The position numbers were made by a program, and so were the translations under genes. Below the pieces are notes generated by a model. That model ran no database searches, was not told where the DNA came from, and was given only the letters and a program-made list of their open reading frames with translations. From Stappia sp. MMSF_3263 (GTDB lineage: Bacteria; Pseudomonadota; Alphaproteobacteria; Rhizobiales; Stappiaceae), in the NCBI RefSeq assembly GCF_030733745.1, contig NZ_JASHIK010000014.1, forward strand, positions 62,001 to 126,000: a stretch of 64,000 nucleotides of DNA, written 5' to 3'. This document shows, piece after piece, positions 1 through 12,369 of the stretch. The stretch's first letter is position 1; each line of letters begins with the position of its first letter.

Positions 1-1684
1 CGCAAGCAGCCTCGTAGAGGCTCCGTCGCTCGGCGTTCTCGGTCTGCGCATCCGCGTCGCGGGCCAGCAACCGATCAAGGAACGCCAGGTGGCTGCCGGA
101 TGCCTTCCTTCGGTCGGAAAGATCTTCATAGAAGGCATGAAGCTCCGGCATCCAGTCGTGGAATGGCACACCGACGGCCGGCGGGTCGACAGTTTCCTCT
201 TCCTGCGAGACAGGAACCGCGCCGGGAAGCACGACAAGCGTATCGCCCTGACCTGAAACAGATTGATCAAGCCGCTCGCTGATCTCGTCGTTCAGAGTGC
301 CGAGCAAATCACCGAGCCTGCGCGATGCAGCCGAACAGTACTTCTTCACACTTCGATGTTCAGTCCTTATATTCAGATCATCAACGGAGTTGATAAGTTT
401 CTCGATTTCATTCCTGACACGAACAGTGTTTGTTCTTTTTGCCTCGGCGCCGATTAGCTGAAGCATGCGCAGGGAACTGTAGGGCGAATGACCGTTCCCG
501 CTCTGGATAGAGATAGCCGCGACAAGCTCGTCCTCGGTCAACTCGATCTTGCGCTTCACGACGACTTCCGTGATTTTTTCGAGTTGTGTCTCATACCGGT
601 AGCCCAATCCATAGCGACTCAAATCCGGGAAGTCGGCCGGGTCGAAGGAGACCGGCCCCGGAGCCGCAGCCGGATCAAGGCCGAATGCATACCCTTGGCT
701 CAATCTCAAGAACATGAAAGTACGAATACAATCCATGAGAAGATGCCCGCGTTCCGACGCGGAGATGTCGAGGATCCGGAGCGTTTCTGGATCTTCCTTG
801 ATGAAGGCATCCAGATGGTGATCGTAGGCCTTGTGCTTGCGCAAGATTTCCCAGAAACACGCCAGGCGCGGGCCTGATACCTTAAGCAGCGACTGCCATT
901 TGCGCTCCTCGAACTCGGCATCCGCACGAACCTGCCGGAGAATGCTGTGCCGATCCGGGTCCTCGCCGAGATGGCGAGCCAATGACCTTACCAGCTCCGG
1001 CAGCCCGTCTCTCTCGTGCTTACCCTTGTTCGGCGCCGCATCGAGATCGAGATAGAGAGCTGCCAGTTGCTCGAGATGGCGGGCCTCGCCCATGACCGGC
1101 GCAAGATCGAGAACACGGGCAAGGTGACCGGCAAGATCCCAGAAATGGTTGCTTATGGAACCTGTTCCCGCGACCCCCTTCAACGACCTGGCCAGGATGG
1201 CGATCTGCGCCTCGCCAAATATCCAGCTCGTTTCCTTACAGGAGAAATTCAAGATACGGCGCAGATCACTGTTGAATATTTCCAGTATTTTCGGGTCTCT
1301 ACCGAAGTTATTTTCAAAAACTTCAGCAAAATCTGGATCACCAATGATGTGACGACAGTTTTGGAGAAACTTGAAACGACGGGCCAGTTCGGTCGCCAGT
1401 TGCGTCCCTTCGGCTTGCGAAAGAGCCCGCAGTTCGTCGCGCAGGATCTTTTCCTCACTCCCGCGCAAGTAATCCGTGTCTCCGTCACGGAACCGCCTGT
1501 GCACGCGCTGATCGAACAGACGATGAAAGGGCGCGATGGATTGCCGCGCAAGAGCGTCGAAATCCGTCCTGTCGGGCGGCACGGTCACATCCCATTCATC
1601 GAGGCTGGCGATCTTTCGTTCGGCCCCGAAATTGGCCTTGATGACATTGCCAGCAGCGGCCTTGAAAATATCGAGGAATGACAT
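1..1684 (-). CDS. Large unknown protein, 3' end beyond the window
   Basis: Reading leftwards from the ATG at 1684-1682, the frame stays open for 561 codons to the window edge, so the gene is incomplete. A GGAGA box lies 7 nt before the ATG. The product begins MSFLDIFKAAAGNV and looks soluble and mostly helical, rich in Leu, Glu, Arg and Asp. I see no signal peptide, membrane segment, Walker motif or obvious catalytic motif in the visible part. GC is somewhat lower than in the flanking metabolic genes, and several AT-rich codons occur around residues 120-150. I do not recognise the family. Large DUF4132/DUF5724-type proteins are one possibility, but I cannot show it. No partner gene is visible because the operon would continue to the left. 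Confidence 0.75.
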   Translation of the reverse strand, partial: MSFLDIFKAAAGNVIKANFGAERKIASLDEWDVTVPPDRTDFDALARQSIAPFHRLFDQRVHRRFRDGDTDYLRGSEEKILRDELRALSQAEGTQLATELARRFKFLQNCRHIIGDPDFAEVFENNFGRDPKILEIFNSDLRRILNFSCKETSWIFGEAQIAILARSLKGVAGTGSISNHFWDLAGHLARVLDLAPVMGEARHLEQLAALYLDLDAAPNKGKHERDGLPELVRSLARHLGEDPDRHSILRQVRADAEFEERKWQSLLKVSGPRLACFWEILRKHKAYDHHLDAFIKEDPETLRILDISASERGHLLMDCIRTFMFLRLSQGYAFGLDPAAAPGPVSFDPADFPDLSRYGLGYRYETQLEKITEVVVKRKIELTEDELVAAISIQSGNGHSPYSSLRMLQLIGAEAKRTNTVRVRNEIEKLINSVDDLNIRTEHRSVKKYCSAASRRLGDLLGTLNDEISERLDQSVSGQGDTLVVLPGAVPVSQEEETVDPPAVGVPFHDWMPELHAFYEDLSDRRKASGSHLAFLDRLLARDADAQTENAERRSLYEAAC

Positions 1685-2030
1685 GCTGATCTCCGGCAAT
1701 GAAAGCAAGACGGGAGCGTGGTGACGCTCTGTATGTGCGTGAGCAGGACAACTTCATGGCTGTCGGCTTCATGACGACCCGTCGGATGTCCTGCCGCCGT
1801 GCGAAGGCGCCCCCCTCCTGCAAGCGCTACAGGAGCGAGCGGCGGGCAAAAGAGCCTGGAAAACTTAAAACTGTCGTTCGGGCGTCGAAACTGCCGATTG
1901 AACAACTGAACCCGCCGCATCCCAACTCAATCTGGAGTCTACCCGGGCCCGTGTTACCGTCTTCCGGTTAAACTTTGGTTGGCCCGGTTCCACAAAAGCT
2001 CCGCAATGTCGGGGAGCTGCCTTCCGCAGT
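1685..2030. other. Intergenic region upstream of the unknown gene
   Basis: These 346 bases separate the stop of the MFS gene from the start of the unknown gene, both on the minus strand. The part around 1860-1980 is AT-richer than its surroundings and is the likely promoter region for the unknown gene. I see no convincing small gene, RNA or terminator. Confidence 0.4.
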
Positions 2031-3239
2031 TCAACCGTCCTCCCGCTCCGCGAAAAGCCCGACAAGCAGGGCGGCGGCGACAAGCAGGGCTGCGGCGGCC
2101 ATCGAGGGCCAGTAAAAACTGCCCGTGGCATCGGCGATCAGCCCGGCCAGCGTCGGGCCGACCATCTGGCCGAGACCGAAACACGCCGTCATCAGCGCCA
2201 GCACCTTGCGCGGATCGCCGCCGGACAGCCGCCGCGCCTCGATCAGGCCCAGCGAGGTGATGCCCATGAAGGTGCCGCCAAGCAGCACGGCGGCAAGGCC
2301 GAGCCCGGCCATGCCGGTGAAGGTGACGCTCGCGGCGACGCCGACCGCCTCGAGCGCGCAGGCCAGGGCGAACGCCCTGGCGCCGCCGATCCGTGCAGAA
2401 ACGCGGCTCCACAGCCAGACCGAGATCGCCGCCGAAAGACCCACCGCCGCCCAGGCCGGCGCCTCGAACGGGGCGAGCCGCTCGGAGGCGCGCAGGATGC
2501 TGGTCAGGAAGGTCGCCGTCACCACATAGCCGATGCCGAACAGGGCATAGGCGATGGCAAGGCGCACCAGCGCCGGCGACAGGCCGGCGCGGCGCGGCAC
2601 AGTGCTTGCGACAGGGCTTGCGACAGGGTTTGCGGCAGCGGAGGCAGCGCCCGCCCCTGCACGCGTGCCGCTCGGACGCACGAGAATGGCGGCCCCGGTG
2701 CAGAGCAAGGCAGAGACAATTCCGCAGGCAAGCCACAGCCCCTGCCATCCCGCGCCCTCGCCGGCGAGCCAGCCGACGGTGAGGGCGGAGAGGGCGATGC
2801 CAATGCCGACACCGGAAAAATGCAGGCTGGCAAGCCCGCCCCGCCCGGCCCGCGCAAGGCGCTCCAGCACCAGGGTGGAGGAAAAGACCAGCACGCCGGC
2901 GCTGGCGATGCCGCCGGCGAACCGCACCAGCGCCAACCAGGCGAGACCACCGTCGATGGCCATCGCGGCGGACGTCGCGGCGCTCGCGGCAAGCGCGGCA
3001 AGGAAACCCATAGCCAGCCGCGATGGCGGCAGGGCGGCAGCGCCCAGCGCGCCGGCCAGATAGCCGAGGAAATTGGCCGAGGCGATCAGCCCGCCCTGGG
3101 AGGCGCTCAAGGGGATCGCCTCGCTCATGAAGGGCAGCACCGGGGTCAGGGCGAAACGGCCGATCCCCATGGCGGCGGCAAGCGCCAGCAACCCGCCCAG
3201 CGCCAACGCCAGCGGCCGCTCGGTGGCGGGCGCACTCAT
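2031..3239 (-). CDS. YbfB/YjiJ-type MFS transporter
   Basis: This is a 402-residue inner-membrane protein of about twelve hydrophobic helices with Gly/Ala-rich segments. It matches the Major Facilitator Superfamily in length and pattern, and the N-terminal GIGRFALTPVLPFM segment is typical of the YbfB/YjiJ subgroup (putative drug or metabolite exporters). A cytoplasmic loop around residues 185-215 is rich in Ala, Ser and Val. I chose the ATG at 3239 because a GGGGAG box lies 6 nt upstream. An in-frame ATG at 3341 would add a Pro/Thr/Asp-rich tail with no membrane character. It stands alone, and its substrate cannot be told from sequence. Confidence 0.85.
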   Translation of the reverse strand: MSAPATERPLALALGGLLALAAAMGIGRFALTPVLPFMSEAIPLSASQGGLIASANFLGYLAGALGAAALPPSRLAMGFLAALAASAATSAAMAIDGGLAWLALVRFAGGIASAGVLVFSSTLVLERLARAGRGGLASLHFSGVGIGIALSALTVGWLAGEGAGWQGLWLACGIVSALLCTGAAILVRPSGTRAGAGAASAAANPVASPVASTVPRRAGLSPALVRLAIAYALFGIGYVVTATFLTSILRASERLAPFEAPAWAAVGLSAAISVWLWSRVSARIGGARAFALACALEAVGVAASVTFTGMAGLGLAAVLLGGTFMGITSLGLIEARRLSGGDPRKVLALMTACFGLGQMVGPTLAGLIADATGSFYWPSMAAAALLVAAALLVGLFAEREDG

Positions 3240-3567
3240 GTCGGCTCCCCGCGCCGTCCGGCGGATGGTGCCCGTCGCCGTATCAGGCGCGGCGTCAGGA
3301 ACAGTGTCGGGCAGCAGCGCGTCACGCAAGGTGGCGGGCATGTTCGGGCGGAGAAATCCGGCATCGGCGGGCAGGTCCTTGCCGGCAGGGCGGAGGGTAT
3401 CCGCTCCGGGCCGGCCGCAACAGGCGGGCGGGGTGTTGGAGCGAGCTTAGCGCGGCGGAGCAAGGCGCGGGAGGGCAAAAACGACAGGCCGCGCGACAAA
3501 GACGTGACCGGCCGGTAACCCGGACCGCGTCCCGGTCAGAGCTCCGGCCGCCACCACAGCGCCCCCC
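3240..3567. other. Intergenic region between MFS and ScfR-like genes
   Basis: About 330 GC-rich bases lie between two minus-strand genes. Codon-like reading continues upstream of the MFS start, but no Shine-Dalgarno sequence supports an extended protein. I see no RNA gene, repeat or strong terminator. Confidence 0.35.
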
Positions 3568-4980
3568 TCAGCGGATCTCGTAGGGGATCAGCCGGCGGTC
3601 GTTGCTGTCGATGGAGATTGCCCGGTTGAGCGGCGGCACCGAGCGCTGCGGGCAGGTCAGCCGCTCGCAAATGCGGCAGGAGACCCCGATCGGCTCGAAG
3701 GCGGCCTCCCGCGCAAGGTCGAGATCGTCGCAATAGACGATGTCGCGGGCATGGGCGATCTCGGTGCCGAGCGCGATGGCATAGTGCAGCACCGGGCCGC
3801 TATAGCCGCCGGTTTTCTTGATCACATGAGCGGCAAGCGAGATGTAGCGCGAACCGTCCGGCGTTTCGGCAAGCTGGCGAATGATGGTGCCGTGGCTCTC
3901 GAAGGCCCGATGCACGTTCCACAAGGGACAGGCGGCGCCGAAGCGGGCGAATTGCAGCTTGGTCGCCGAGTGGCGCTTGGTGATGTTGCCGGCCCGGTCG
4001 ACCCGGGCGAAGAAGAAGGGAATGCCCTTCAGCCGGGGCCGTTGCAGGGTGGAGAGCCGGTGCGCCACCTGTTCCAGGCTGGCGCCGAAGCGGTCGGCGA
4101 TCAGGTCGAGATCGTGGCGGGTCTCCTGGGCAGTGTGCAGGAACGGCCTGTATGGCAGGACCAGCGCCCCGGCAAAGGCATTGGCAAGGCCGATGCGGGC
4201 GACCTGCGCCCCGTCGGCGGACTGGAAGCGGGCCCTTGCAAGCACCGCGTCGGCGATGTCACTCGCCTCCATCAAGGCGACATGGTGGGCGAGCTGGAAG
4301 ACGATGGTCGATTCCGGCAGGGCCTCGTTCAGCGCCAACCGCCGGGTGGCGGGATCGTAGCGGCGGATGACGCCCTCGCCGGCCTCGCCGCGCCGCCGCT
4401 CCACGGTGATGCCGTGGCGCTCCTCCAGGTGCTGGGCGAGATCGCGGGCGAACAGCCTTCCGGTTCGCGACAGCCGCGCCGACAGTTCCTCCGCAGCCAG
4501 GTCGAGATCATGGACGTAGTTGTTCTCGAAATGGAAGAAGTCGCGGACCTCCTCGTAAGGGGTCGGCCGCGCCAGCCCCTCGTCCCGCACCAGCCGGTCG
4601 TCGAACCGGGCAAGCTGTTCGCCCATCTGCCGGTAGGCCTGGTGCAGGCGCACCAGGGCATGGGCGAAGTCCGGCGCGTTCTGGCTGACCATCTTGAAAT
4701 CCTGGAGGCCCGGCCGCGATCCGGCGAAGACCGGGTCGGCGAAAACCTCCTGCAACGCGGCGATCAGCCGGTCGTTGTCGTCCACCGACAGGGAAGCAAG
4801 GTCGAGGCCGAAATGCTCGCCGAGCGACAGCAGTACGGGGGCGGAGACCGGCCGCTGGTTGTTCTCCAGCTGGTTGACATAGCTGGTCGACAGGCCGAGC
4901 CGCTCGGCGAAATCGCGTTGCGTCAGTTGCGCGTTCTCGCGCAAACTGCGGATCTGGCGTCCGAGAAACAGCTTCTTCAT
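3568..4980 (-). CDS. ScfR/PrpR-type XRE regulator of propionyl-CoA metabolism
   Basis: This 470-residue protein has an N-terminal XRE helix-turn-helix (about residues 8-62, LTQRDFAERLGLSTSYVNQLE). A central ImmA/IrrE-like region follows, and the C-terminal domain contains a Cys cluster (CRICERLTC, about residues 434-445). This architecture is that of the short-chain fatty acyl regulators (ScfR, PrpR, RamB), which sense acyl-CoA or propionate status. The ATG at 4980 is chosen because the HTH starts at once. An upstream in-frame ATG at 5145 would run through the operator region. It diverges from bioY-pccB-pccA-mutase, and TTTGCAAA boxes lie between the two, so it very likely controls that operon and itself. 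The direction of control is not visible. Confidence 0.88.
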   Translation of the reverse strand: MKKLFLGRQIRSLRENAQLTQRDFAERLGLSTSYVNQLENNQRPVSAPVLLSLGEHFGLDLASLSVDDNDRLIAALQEVFADPVFAGSRPGLQDFKMVSQNAPDFAHALVRLHQAYRQMGEQLARFDDRLVRDEGLARPTPYEEVRDFFHFENNYVHDLDLAAEELSARLSRTGRLFARDLAQHLEERHGITVERRRGEAGEGVIRRYDPATRRLALNEALPESTIVFQLAHHVALMEASDIADAVLARARFQSADGAQVARIGLANAFAGALVLPYRPFLHTAQETRHDLDLIADRFGASLEQVAHRLSTLQRPRLKGIPFFFARVDRAGNITKRHSATKLQFARFGAACPLWNVHRAFESHGTIIRQLAETPDGSRYISLAAHVIKKTGGYSGPVLHYAIALGTEIAHARDIVYCDDLDLAREAAFEPIGVSCRICERLTCPQRSVPPLNRAISIDSNDRRLIPYEIR

Positions 4981-5010
4981 CGAGGGTCCGCTTCCGGTGT
5001 TGCAGCCAAG

Positions 5011-5040
5011 TTTGCAAATTCGCAAAAACAGATTTGCAAA
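5011..5040. promoter_or_regulatory. Paired TTTGCAAA operator boxes (ScfR/RamB type)
   Basis: Perfect palindromes TTTGCAAA lie at 5011-5018 and 5033-5040, with their centres 22 bp apart (two helical turns). A degenerate TTCGCAAA sits between them at 5019-5026. TTTGCAAA is the core known for RamB/PrpR-family regulators. The boxes lie in the divergent region between the regulator gene and bioY, where they could serve both promoters. Confidence 0.75.
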
Positions 5041-5165
5041 TAGATTAAATTCGCTTTGCGGCTTTTTCAACACTCCCGTGACGGCGGGAAAAGGAGTAGC
5101 GAACAGGCTGGCATTGCAGCGCAGCATGAATTGCTGGCGAAACAAGACGAGCAGGAGGACCCGCC

Positions 5166-5726
5166 ATGTCGAGCACGACCACCGTATCCACCCCCGCCCG
5201 CCTGGCGCGCGGTCTTGCGCTTGCCTTCGCCGGCTCGCTGCTGCTGACGGTCTCGGCCAAGGTCAGCGTGCCCTTCTACCCGGTGCCGATGACGCTGCAG
5301 ACGCTGGCGCTGCTGGTGCTCGGCTTCACGCTCGGCCCGCGCCTCGGCGCGCTGTCGGTCATCGCGTATCTGGCGCAAGGCGCGGCCGGCCTGCCTGTCT
5401 TCGCCGACACGCCGGCCAAGGGCATCGGCCTTGCCTACATGATGGGCCCGACCGGCGGCTACCTTCTCGGCTTCATCGCCTCGGCCTGGCTTGCCGGCAT
5501 CTTCGCCGCGCGCGGCTGGACCCGCACGCTGTGGCGCGCCCTGTCCGCCTCGCTTCTCGCCCAGGCCGTCGTCTTCGTCCCCGGCCTGATCTGGCTCGGC
5601 GCGCTCATCGGCTTCGACAAGCCGATCCTTGCCCTGGGGCTTTATCCCTTCATCATTGGCGGTATCGTGAAGTCGGCGCTCGCAGCGGCAATTGCCGTTG
5701 CGCTGGTGCGCCACCGCGCCCGCTGA
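5166..5726 (+). CDS. bioY: Biotin transporter substrate-binding subunit BioY
   Basis: This 186-residue membrane protein with about six helices matches the BioY family. It has the N-terminal ...TVSAKVSVPFYPVPMTLQT motif region and the GPTGGYLLGF segment typical of the S component of biotin ECF transporters. A strong AGGAGGA box lies 7 nt before the ATG. It is the first gene of the operon whose next genes encode a biotin-dependent carboxylase, separated by only 42 bp, so its role is probably to supply the cofactor when propionyl-CoA carboxylase is made. No bioM/bioN ATPase or T component is present here. BioY can work alone or with a shared energising module. Confidence 0.93.
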   Translation: MSSTTTVSTPARLARGLALAFAGSLLLTVSAKVSVPFYPVPMTLQTLALLVLGFTLGPRLGALSVIAYLAQGAAGLPVFADTPAKGIGLAYMMGPTGGYLLGFIASAWLAGIFAARGWTRTLWRALSASLLAQAVVFVPGLIWLGALIGFDKPILALGLYPFIIGGIVKSALAAAIAVALVRHRAR

Positions 5727-5768
5727 TCGCGACACGACAAAACGCCACCAGAGCCCGAAAGGCCGGCC

Positions 5769-7301
5769 ATGCAGGAAATTTTGCAGGAACTGGAAAACCG
5801 CCGCGCCGCCGCGCGCCTGGCCGGCGGCACCCGCCGCATCGAGGCGCAGCATGCCAAAGGCAAGCTGACGGCGCGCGAGCGCATCGATGTCTTCCTCGAT
5901 GAAGGTTCGTTCGAGGAATACGACATGTTCGTTACCCACCGCTGCGTGGATTTCGGCATGCAGGACACCTCGATGCCGGGCGACGGCGTCATCACCGGCT
6001 GGGGCACGGTGAACGGGCGCATGGTCTATGTGTTCTCGCAGGACTTCACCGTGTTCGGCGGCTCGCTGTCCGAGACCCATGCCCAGAAGATCTGCAAGAT
6101 CATGGACATGGCGATGAAGAACGGCGCCCCCGTGATCGGCCTCAACGACAGCGGCGGCGCCCGCATCCAGGAAGGCGTCGCCTCGCTGGCCGGCTATGCC
6201 GACGTCTTCCAGCGCAACATCATGGCCTCGGGCGTGGTGCCGCAGATCTCGATGATCATGGGCCCCTGCGCGGGCGGCGCGGTCTATTCGCCGGCGATGA
6301 CCGACTTCATCTTCATGGTCCGCGACACGTCCTACATGTTCGTCACCGGACCGGACGTGGTGAAGACGGTGACCAACGAGGTGGTGACGGCCGAGGAACT
6401 TGGTGGCGCCAAGACCCATACCGGCAAGTCCTCGGTCGCGGACGGGGCCTTCGACAATGACGTGGAAGCGCTGATCGCGCTGCGCCGCTTCATCGACTTC
6501 CTGCCGGCCAACAACCGCGAGAAGCCCCCCGTTCGGCCGTTCTTCGACGACCCGGCCCGCGTCGACAACTCGCTCGACACGCTGATCCCGGACAATCCGA
6601 ACAAGCCCTACGACATGAAGGAGCTGATCGTGAAGGTCGCCGACGAGGGCGACTTCTTCGAGATCCAGGAAGCCTATGCGGGCAACATCGTCACCGGCTT
6701 CATCCGCATCGAGGGACAGACGGTGGGCGTCGTCGCCAACCAGCCGATGGTGCTGGCGGGCGTGCTCGACATCAATTCCTCGCGCAAGGCCGCGCGCTTC
6801 GTGCGCTTCTGCGACTGTTTCAACATCCCGATCCTGACCTTCGTCGACGTTCCCGGCTTCCTGCCCGGCACGACGCAGGAATATGGCGGCGTCATCAAGC
6901 ACGGCGCCAAGCTGCTCTTCGCCTATGGCGAGGCAACCGTGCCCAAGGTCACCGTCATCACCCGCAAGGCCTATGGCGGCGCCTATGACGTGATGTCGTC
7001 GAAGCACATTCGCGGCGACATCAACTATGCCTGGCCAACGGCCGAGATCGCGGTGATGGGCGCCAAGGGCGCGACCGAGATTCTCTACCGCTCGGAGTTG
7101 GGCGACCCGGAAAAGATCGCGGCCCGCACGAAGGAATACGAGGACCGCTTCGCCAACCCGTTCGTGGCGGCGGAAAAGGGCTTCATCGATGACGTGATCA
7201 TGCCGCATTCGACCCGGCGGCGGGTCGCGCGGGCACTGGCGACGCTGCGCAACAAGCAGCTCTCCAACCCCTGGAAGAAGCACGACAACATTCCGCTGTG
7301 A
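5769..7301 (+). CDS. pccB: Propionyl-CoA carboxylase beta subunit (carboxyltransferase)
   Basis: This 510-residue protein is the normal length for PccB. It transfers carboxyl from carboxybiotin to propionyl-CoA, giving (S)-methylmalonyl-CoA in the cytoplasm. Crotonase-fold carboxyltransferase motifs are present: [11 protein letters not shown] and [16 protein letters not shown] in the N-terminal half, and [10 protein letters not shown] and [15 protein letters not shown] in the C-terminal half. The very high similarity to the PCC type, with the KHDNIPL ending, favours PCC over acetyl- or methylcrotonyl-CoA carboxylases. It lies 42 bp after bioY and 20 bp before pccA, so the three are probably one transcript under the ScfR-like regulator. 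Confidence 0.95.
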   Translation: MQEILQELENRRAAARLAGGTRRIEAQHAKGKLTARERIDVFLDEGSFEEYDMFVTHRCVDFGMQDTSMPGDGVITGWGTVNGRMVYVFSQDFTVFGGSLSETHAQKICKIMDMAMKNGAPVIGLNDSGGARIQEGVASLAGYADVFQRNIMASGVVPQISMIMGPCAGGAVYSPAMTDFIFMVRDTSYMFVTGPDVVKTVTNEVVTAEELGGAKTHTGKSSVADGAFDNDVEALIALRRFIDFLPANNREKPPVRPFFDDPARVDNSLDTLIPDNPNKPYDMKELIVKVADEGDFFEIQEAYAGNIVTGFIRIEGQTVGVVANQPMVLAGVLDINSSRKAARFVRFCDCFNIPILTFVDVPGFLPGTTQEYGGVIKHGAKLLFAYGEATVPKVTVITRKAYGGAYDVMSSKHIRGDINYAWPTAEIAVMGAKGATEILYRSELGDPEKIAARTKEYEDRFANPFVAAEKGFIDDVIMPHSTRRRVARALATLRNKQLSNPWKKHDNIPL

Positions 7302-7321
7302 TGCCGGACAGGACAGAGAAA

Positions 7322-9352
7322 ATGATCAAGAAAATCCTGATCGCCAATCGCGGCGAGATCGCCTGCCGGGTCATCAAGACCGCGAAGAAGATGGGCATCA
7401 AGACGGTCGCGGTCTATTCCGACGCCGACCGCGATGCGCTGCATGTGAAGATGGCCGACGAGGCGATCCATATCGGTCCGCCGCCAGCGAACCAGTCCTA
7501 TATCGTCATCGACAGGATCATGGACGCGATCCGCGCCTCCGGCGCCGATGCGGTGCATCCGGGCTACGGCTTCCTCTCCGAGCGCGCCGAGTTCGCCGAG
7601 CGGCTGGCCAAGGAGGGCGTCGCCTTCATCGGGCCGCCGGCCTCGGCGATCGAGGCGATGGGCGACAAGATCACCTCGAAGAAGCTGGCCGCCGAGGCCG
7701 GCGTTTCCACCGTGCCGGGCTATATGGGCCTGATCGCCGATGCCGACGAGGCGGTGAAGATCGCGGCGGAAGTCGGCTACCCGGTGATGATCAAGGCCTC
7801 CGCCGGGGGCGGCGGCAAGGGCATGCGCATCGCGTGGAACGAGGCGGAGACGCGCGAGGGTTTCCAGTCCTCCAAGAACGAGGCGGCCAATTCCTTCGGC
7901 GACGACCGCATCTTCATCGAGAAGTTCGTCACCCAGCCGCGCCATATCGAGATCCAGGTGCTGGCCGACAGCCACGGCAACGCGATCTATCTCGGCGAGC
8001 GCGAATGCTCGATCCAGCGCCGCAACCAGAAGGTCATCGAGGAGGCACCCTCGCCCTTCCTCGACGAGGCGACCCGCAAGGCCATGGGCGAGCAGGCGGT
8101 GGCGCTGTCCAAGGCCGTCAACTACGCCTCCGCCGGCACGGTCGAGTTCATCGTCGACGGGGAGCGCAACTTCTACTTCCTGGAAATGAACACCCGCCTG
8201 CAGGTGGAGCATCCGGTGACCGAGCTGATCACCGGCATCGACCTCGTCGAGCAGATGATCCGCGTCGCCGCCGGCGAGACGCTGTCGATCACGCAGGACG
8301 ATGTGAAGCTGAACGGCTGGGCTATGGAAAGCCGGCTCTATGCCGAGGACCCCTATCGCAACTTCCTGCCCTCGATCGGCCGCCTCACCCGCTACCGGCC
8401 GCCGCAGGAGGGGACGAATGCCGAGGGGATCGTGGTGCGCAACGACACCGGCGTCTTCGAGGGCGGCGAGATCTCGATGTTCTACGACCCGATGATCGCC
8501 AAGCTGTGCACCTGGGCGCCGAAGCGCATCGAGGCCATCGACGCGATGGCCGACGCGCTCGACCGGTTCGAGGTGGAAGGCATCGGCCACAATCTGCCGT
8601 TCCTTTCCGCCGTGATGGACCACCCGCGCTTCCGCAGCGGCGCCATCACCACCGCCTTCATCGCCGAGGAATATCCGGACGGCTTTGCCGGCGTTGCGCC
8701 GGACGGCGCGGATCTGGAAGCGCTTGTCGCGGTGGCGGCCGCCTGCACCCATTTCTCCGAGACACGTGCGACCCATATATCGGGGGCGATGGACAATCAC
8801 CGCCGTGTCGTCAGCCCGGACTGGACCGTGCTTGTCGACAAGGCCGAATATCCGGTGAGCGTCGAGCGCCGGGACGAGGACAGCTATGTCGTCGGCCCGC
8901 GCGAAGCGGAGGGAGGCCTCGCGCTTTCCGGCCGGCTTGAAGTGTCGCTCGGCGGCTGGCGGCCGGGCGCGGCCTTGATCGAGGCAACCGTCGACGGGCG
9001 GCCTGTGGCGATCAAGATCGAGCGCACCAACAAGGGCTACCGCATGCGCCGCCGGGGCGCCGACGTGACGCTGTCCTGCCTGACCCCGCGCCAGGCGATG
9101 GCCGCGCGGCTGATGCCGGAGAAGATCCCGGCCGACACCTCGAAGATGCTGCTCTGCCCGATGCCGGGCCTGGTCGTGTCCATCGCGGTGGAGGAAGGCC
9201 AGCAGGTGGAAGCGGGCCAGACGCTCGCCACCGTCGAGGCGATGAAGATGGAGAACGTGCTGAAGGCCGAGCGCAAGGGCGTGGTCAGGACCATCGCCGC
9301 CAAGCCGGGCGACAGCCTCGCCGTCGACGAGATCATCATGGAATTCGAATAG
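7322..9352 (+). CDS. pccA: Propionyl-CoA carboxylase alpha subunit (biotin carboxylase + BCCP)
   Basis: This 676-residue protein starts [17 protein letters not shown], the standard N-terminus of biotin carboxylases. An ATG 24 bp upstream is less likely. Order of domains: biotin carboxylase N-domain, ATP-grasp with the glycine-rich [13 protein letters not shown] loop, the C-domain with [16 protein letters not shown], a PCC-specific linker, and a C-terminal biotinyl domain. The biotin lysine is K642 in AMKMEN. It carboxylates biotin with ATP and bicarbonate and partners PccB. Its neighbour BioY would import the biotin. The next gene, mutase, follows after 11 bp. Confidence 0.95.
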   Translation: MIKKILIANRGEIACRVIKTAKKMGIKTVAVYSDADRDALHVKMADEAIHIGPPPANQSYIVIDRIMDAIRASGADAVHPGYGFLSERAEFAERLAKEGVAFIGPPASAIEAMGDKITSKKLAAEAGVSTVPGYMGLIADADEAVKIAAEVGYPVMIKASAGGGGKGMRIAWNEAETREGFQSSKNEAANSFGDDRIFIEKFVTQPRHIEIQVLADSHGNAIYLGERECSIQRRNQKVIEEAPSPFLDEATRKAMGEQAVALSKAVNYASAGTVEFIVDGERNFYFLEMNTRLQVEHPVTELITGIDLVEQMIRVAAGETLSITQDDVKLNGWAMESRLYAEDPYRNFLPSIGRLTRYRPPQEGTNAEGIVVRNDTGVFEGGEISMFYDPMIAKLCTWAPKRIEAIDAMADALDRFEVEGIGHNLPFLSAVMDHPRFRSGAITTAFIAEEYPDGFAGVAPDGADLEALVAVAAACTHFSETRATHISGAMDNHRRVVSPDWTVLVDKAEYPVSVERRDEDSYVVGPREAEGGLALSGRLEVSLGGWRPGAALIEATVDGRPVAIKIERTNKGYRMRRRGADVTLSCLTPRQAMAARLMPEKIPADTSKMLLCPMPGLVVSIAVEEGQQVEAGQTLATVEAMKMENVLKAERKGVVRTIAAKPGDSLAVDEIIMEFE

Positions 9353-9363
9353 GGAGCGGGATC

Positions 9364-11511
<2,148 letters not shown>

Positions 11512-11536
11512 GGGCGTAACGGCGGGAGAGCGCTTG

Positions 11537-12350
11537 CCTCCCGCTCCGTGTCATCCCCGGCTTGACCGGGGATCCATTGGCAATCCCGGCAGGCGTGATG
11601 CTCCCGCCGGTTAAGTGCGGCACGTGCGGGGCCGGGCGCCGTGCTCCTGTCGCCCCCGCTCTGGAAACGAATGGGCCCCCGGTCAAGCCGGGGGTGACGG
11701 CCGAGAGGGAGCGGCGACAGAGAGTCGGGTCCAGGCCGCACAGGTGACATCCGAGGGTGGGTGGCGGACCGGAATCGACCAGCACTCCCGCGCGCTCCTT
11801 CAGCGCCACCGGCGACACGCCAGCCCATGCCTCCCGCTCCGTGTAATCCCCGGCTTGACCGGGGATCCATTGGCAACCCCGGCAGGCGTGATGCTCCCGC
11901 CGGTTAAGTGCGGCACGTGCGGGGCCGGGCGCCGCGCTCCTGTCGCCCCCGCTCTGGAAACGAATGGGCCCCCGGTCAAGCCGGGGGTGACGGCCGAGAG
12001 GGAGCGGCGACAGAGAGCCGGGTCCAGGCCGCACAGGTGACATCCGAGGGTGGGCTGCGGACCGGAATCGGCCAGCACTCCCGCGCGCTCCTTCAGCGCC
12101 ACCGGCGACACGCCAGCCCATGCCTCCCGCTCCGTGTCATCCCCGGCTTGACCGAGGATCCATTGGCAACCCCGGCAGGCGTGATGCTCCCGCCGGTTAA
12201 GTGCGGCACGTGCGGGGCCGGGCGCCGCGCTCCTGTCGCCCCGCTCTGGAAACGAATGCCCCCCGGTCAAGCCGGGGGTGACGGCCGAGTAGGAGGTGGC
12301 GACAGAGAGCCGGGTCCAGGCCGCACAGGTGACATCCGAGGGTGGGTGGC
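11537..12350. repeat. Tandem array of a 293-bp unit, 2.8 copies
   Basis: The sequence starting CCTCCCGCTCCGTG recurs at 11537, 11830 and 12123, an exact period of 293 bp. The third copy stops near 12350. Copies differ by only a few bases. Each contains the inverted pair CCCCGGCTTGACCGGGG and, about 110 bp later, CCCCCGGTCAAGCCGGGGG. Words of this kind are common in intergenic regions of alphaproteobacteria. Reading frames cross the array only because the period is not disrupted by stops. They have no supported start and no known product. Confidence 0.9.
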
Positions 12351-12369
12351 GGTTGAGACCCCCCCCTGC

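Noticed and set aside
9-1681. Plus-strand frames of 60-220 codons in the first 1.7 kb
   Set aside because: They lie opposite a continuous minus-strand frame of 561 codons with a proper start and ribosome site.
5067-7283. 738-codon minus-strand frame opposite bioY and pccB
   Set aside because: Antisense shadow of two clear genes, with no domain and no start site of its own.
11537-12350. CRISPR array
   Set aside because: The period is 293 bp and the whole unit is repeated. There are no short repeats separated by unique spacers.
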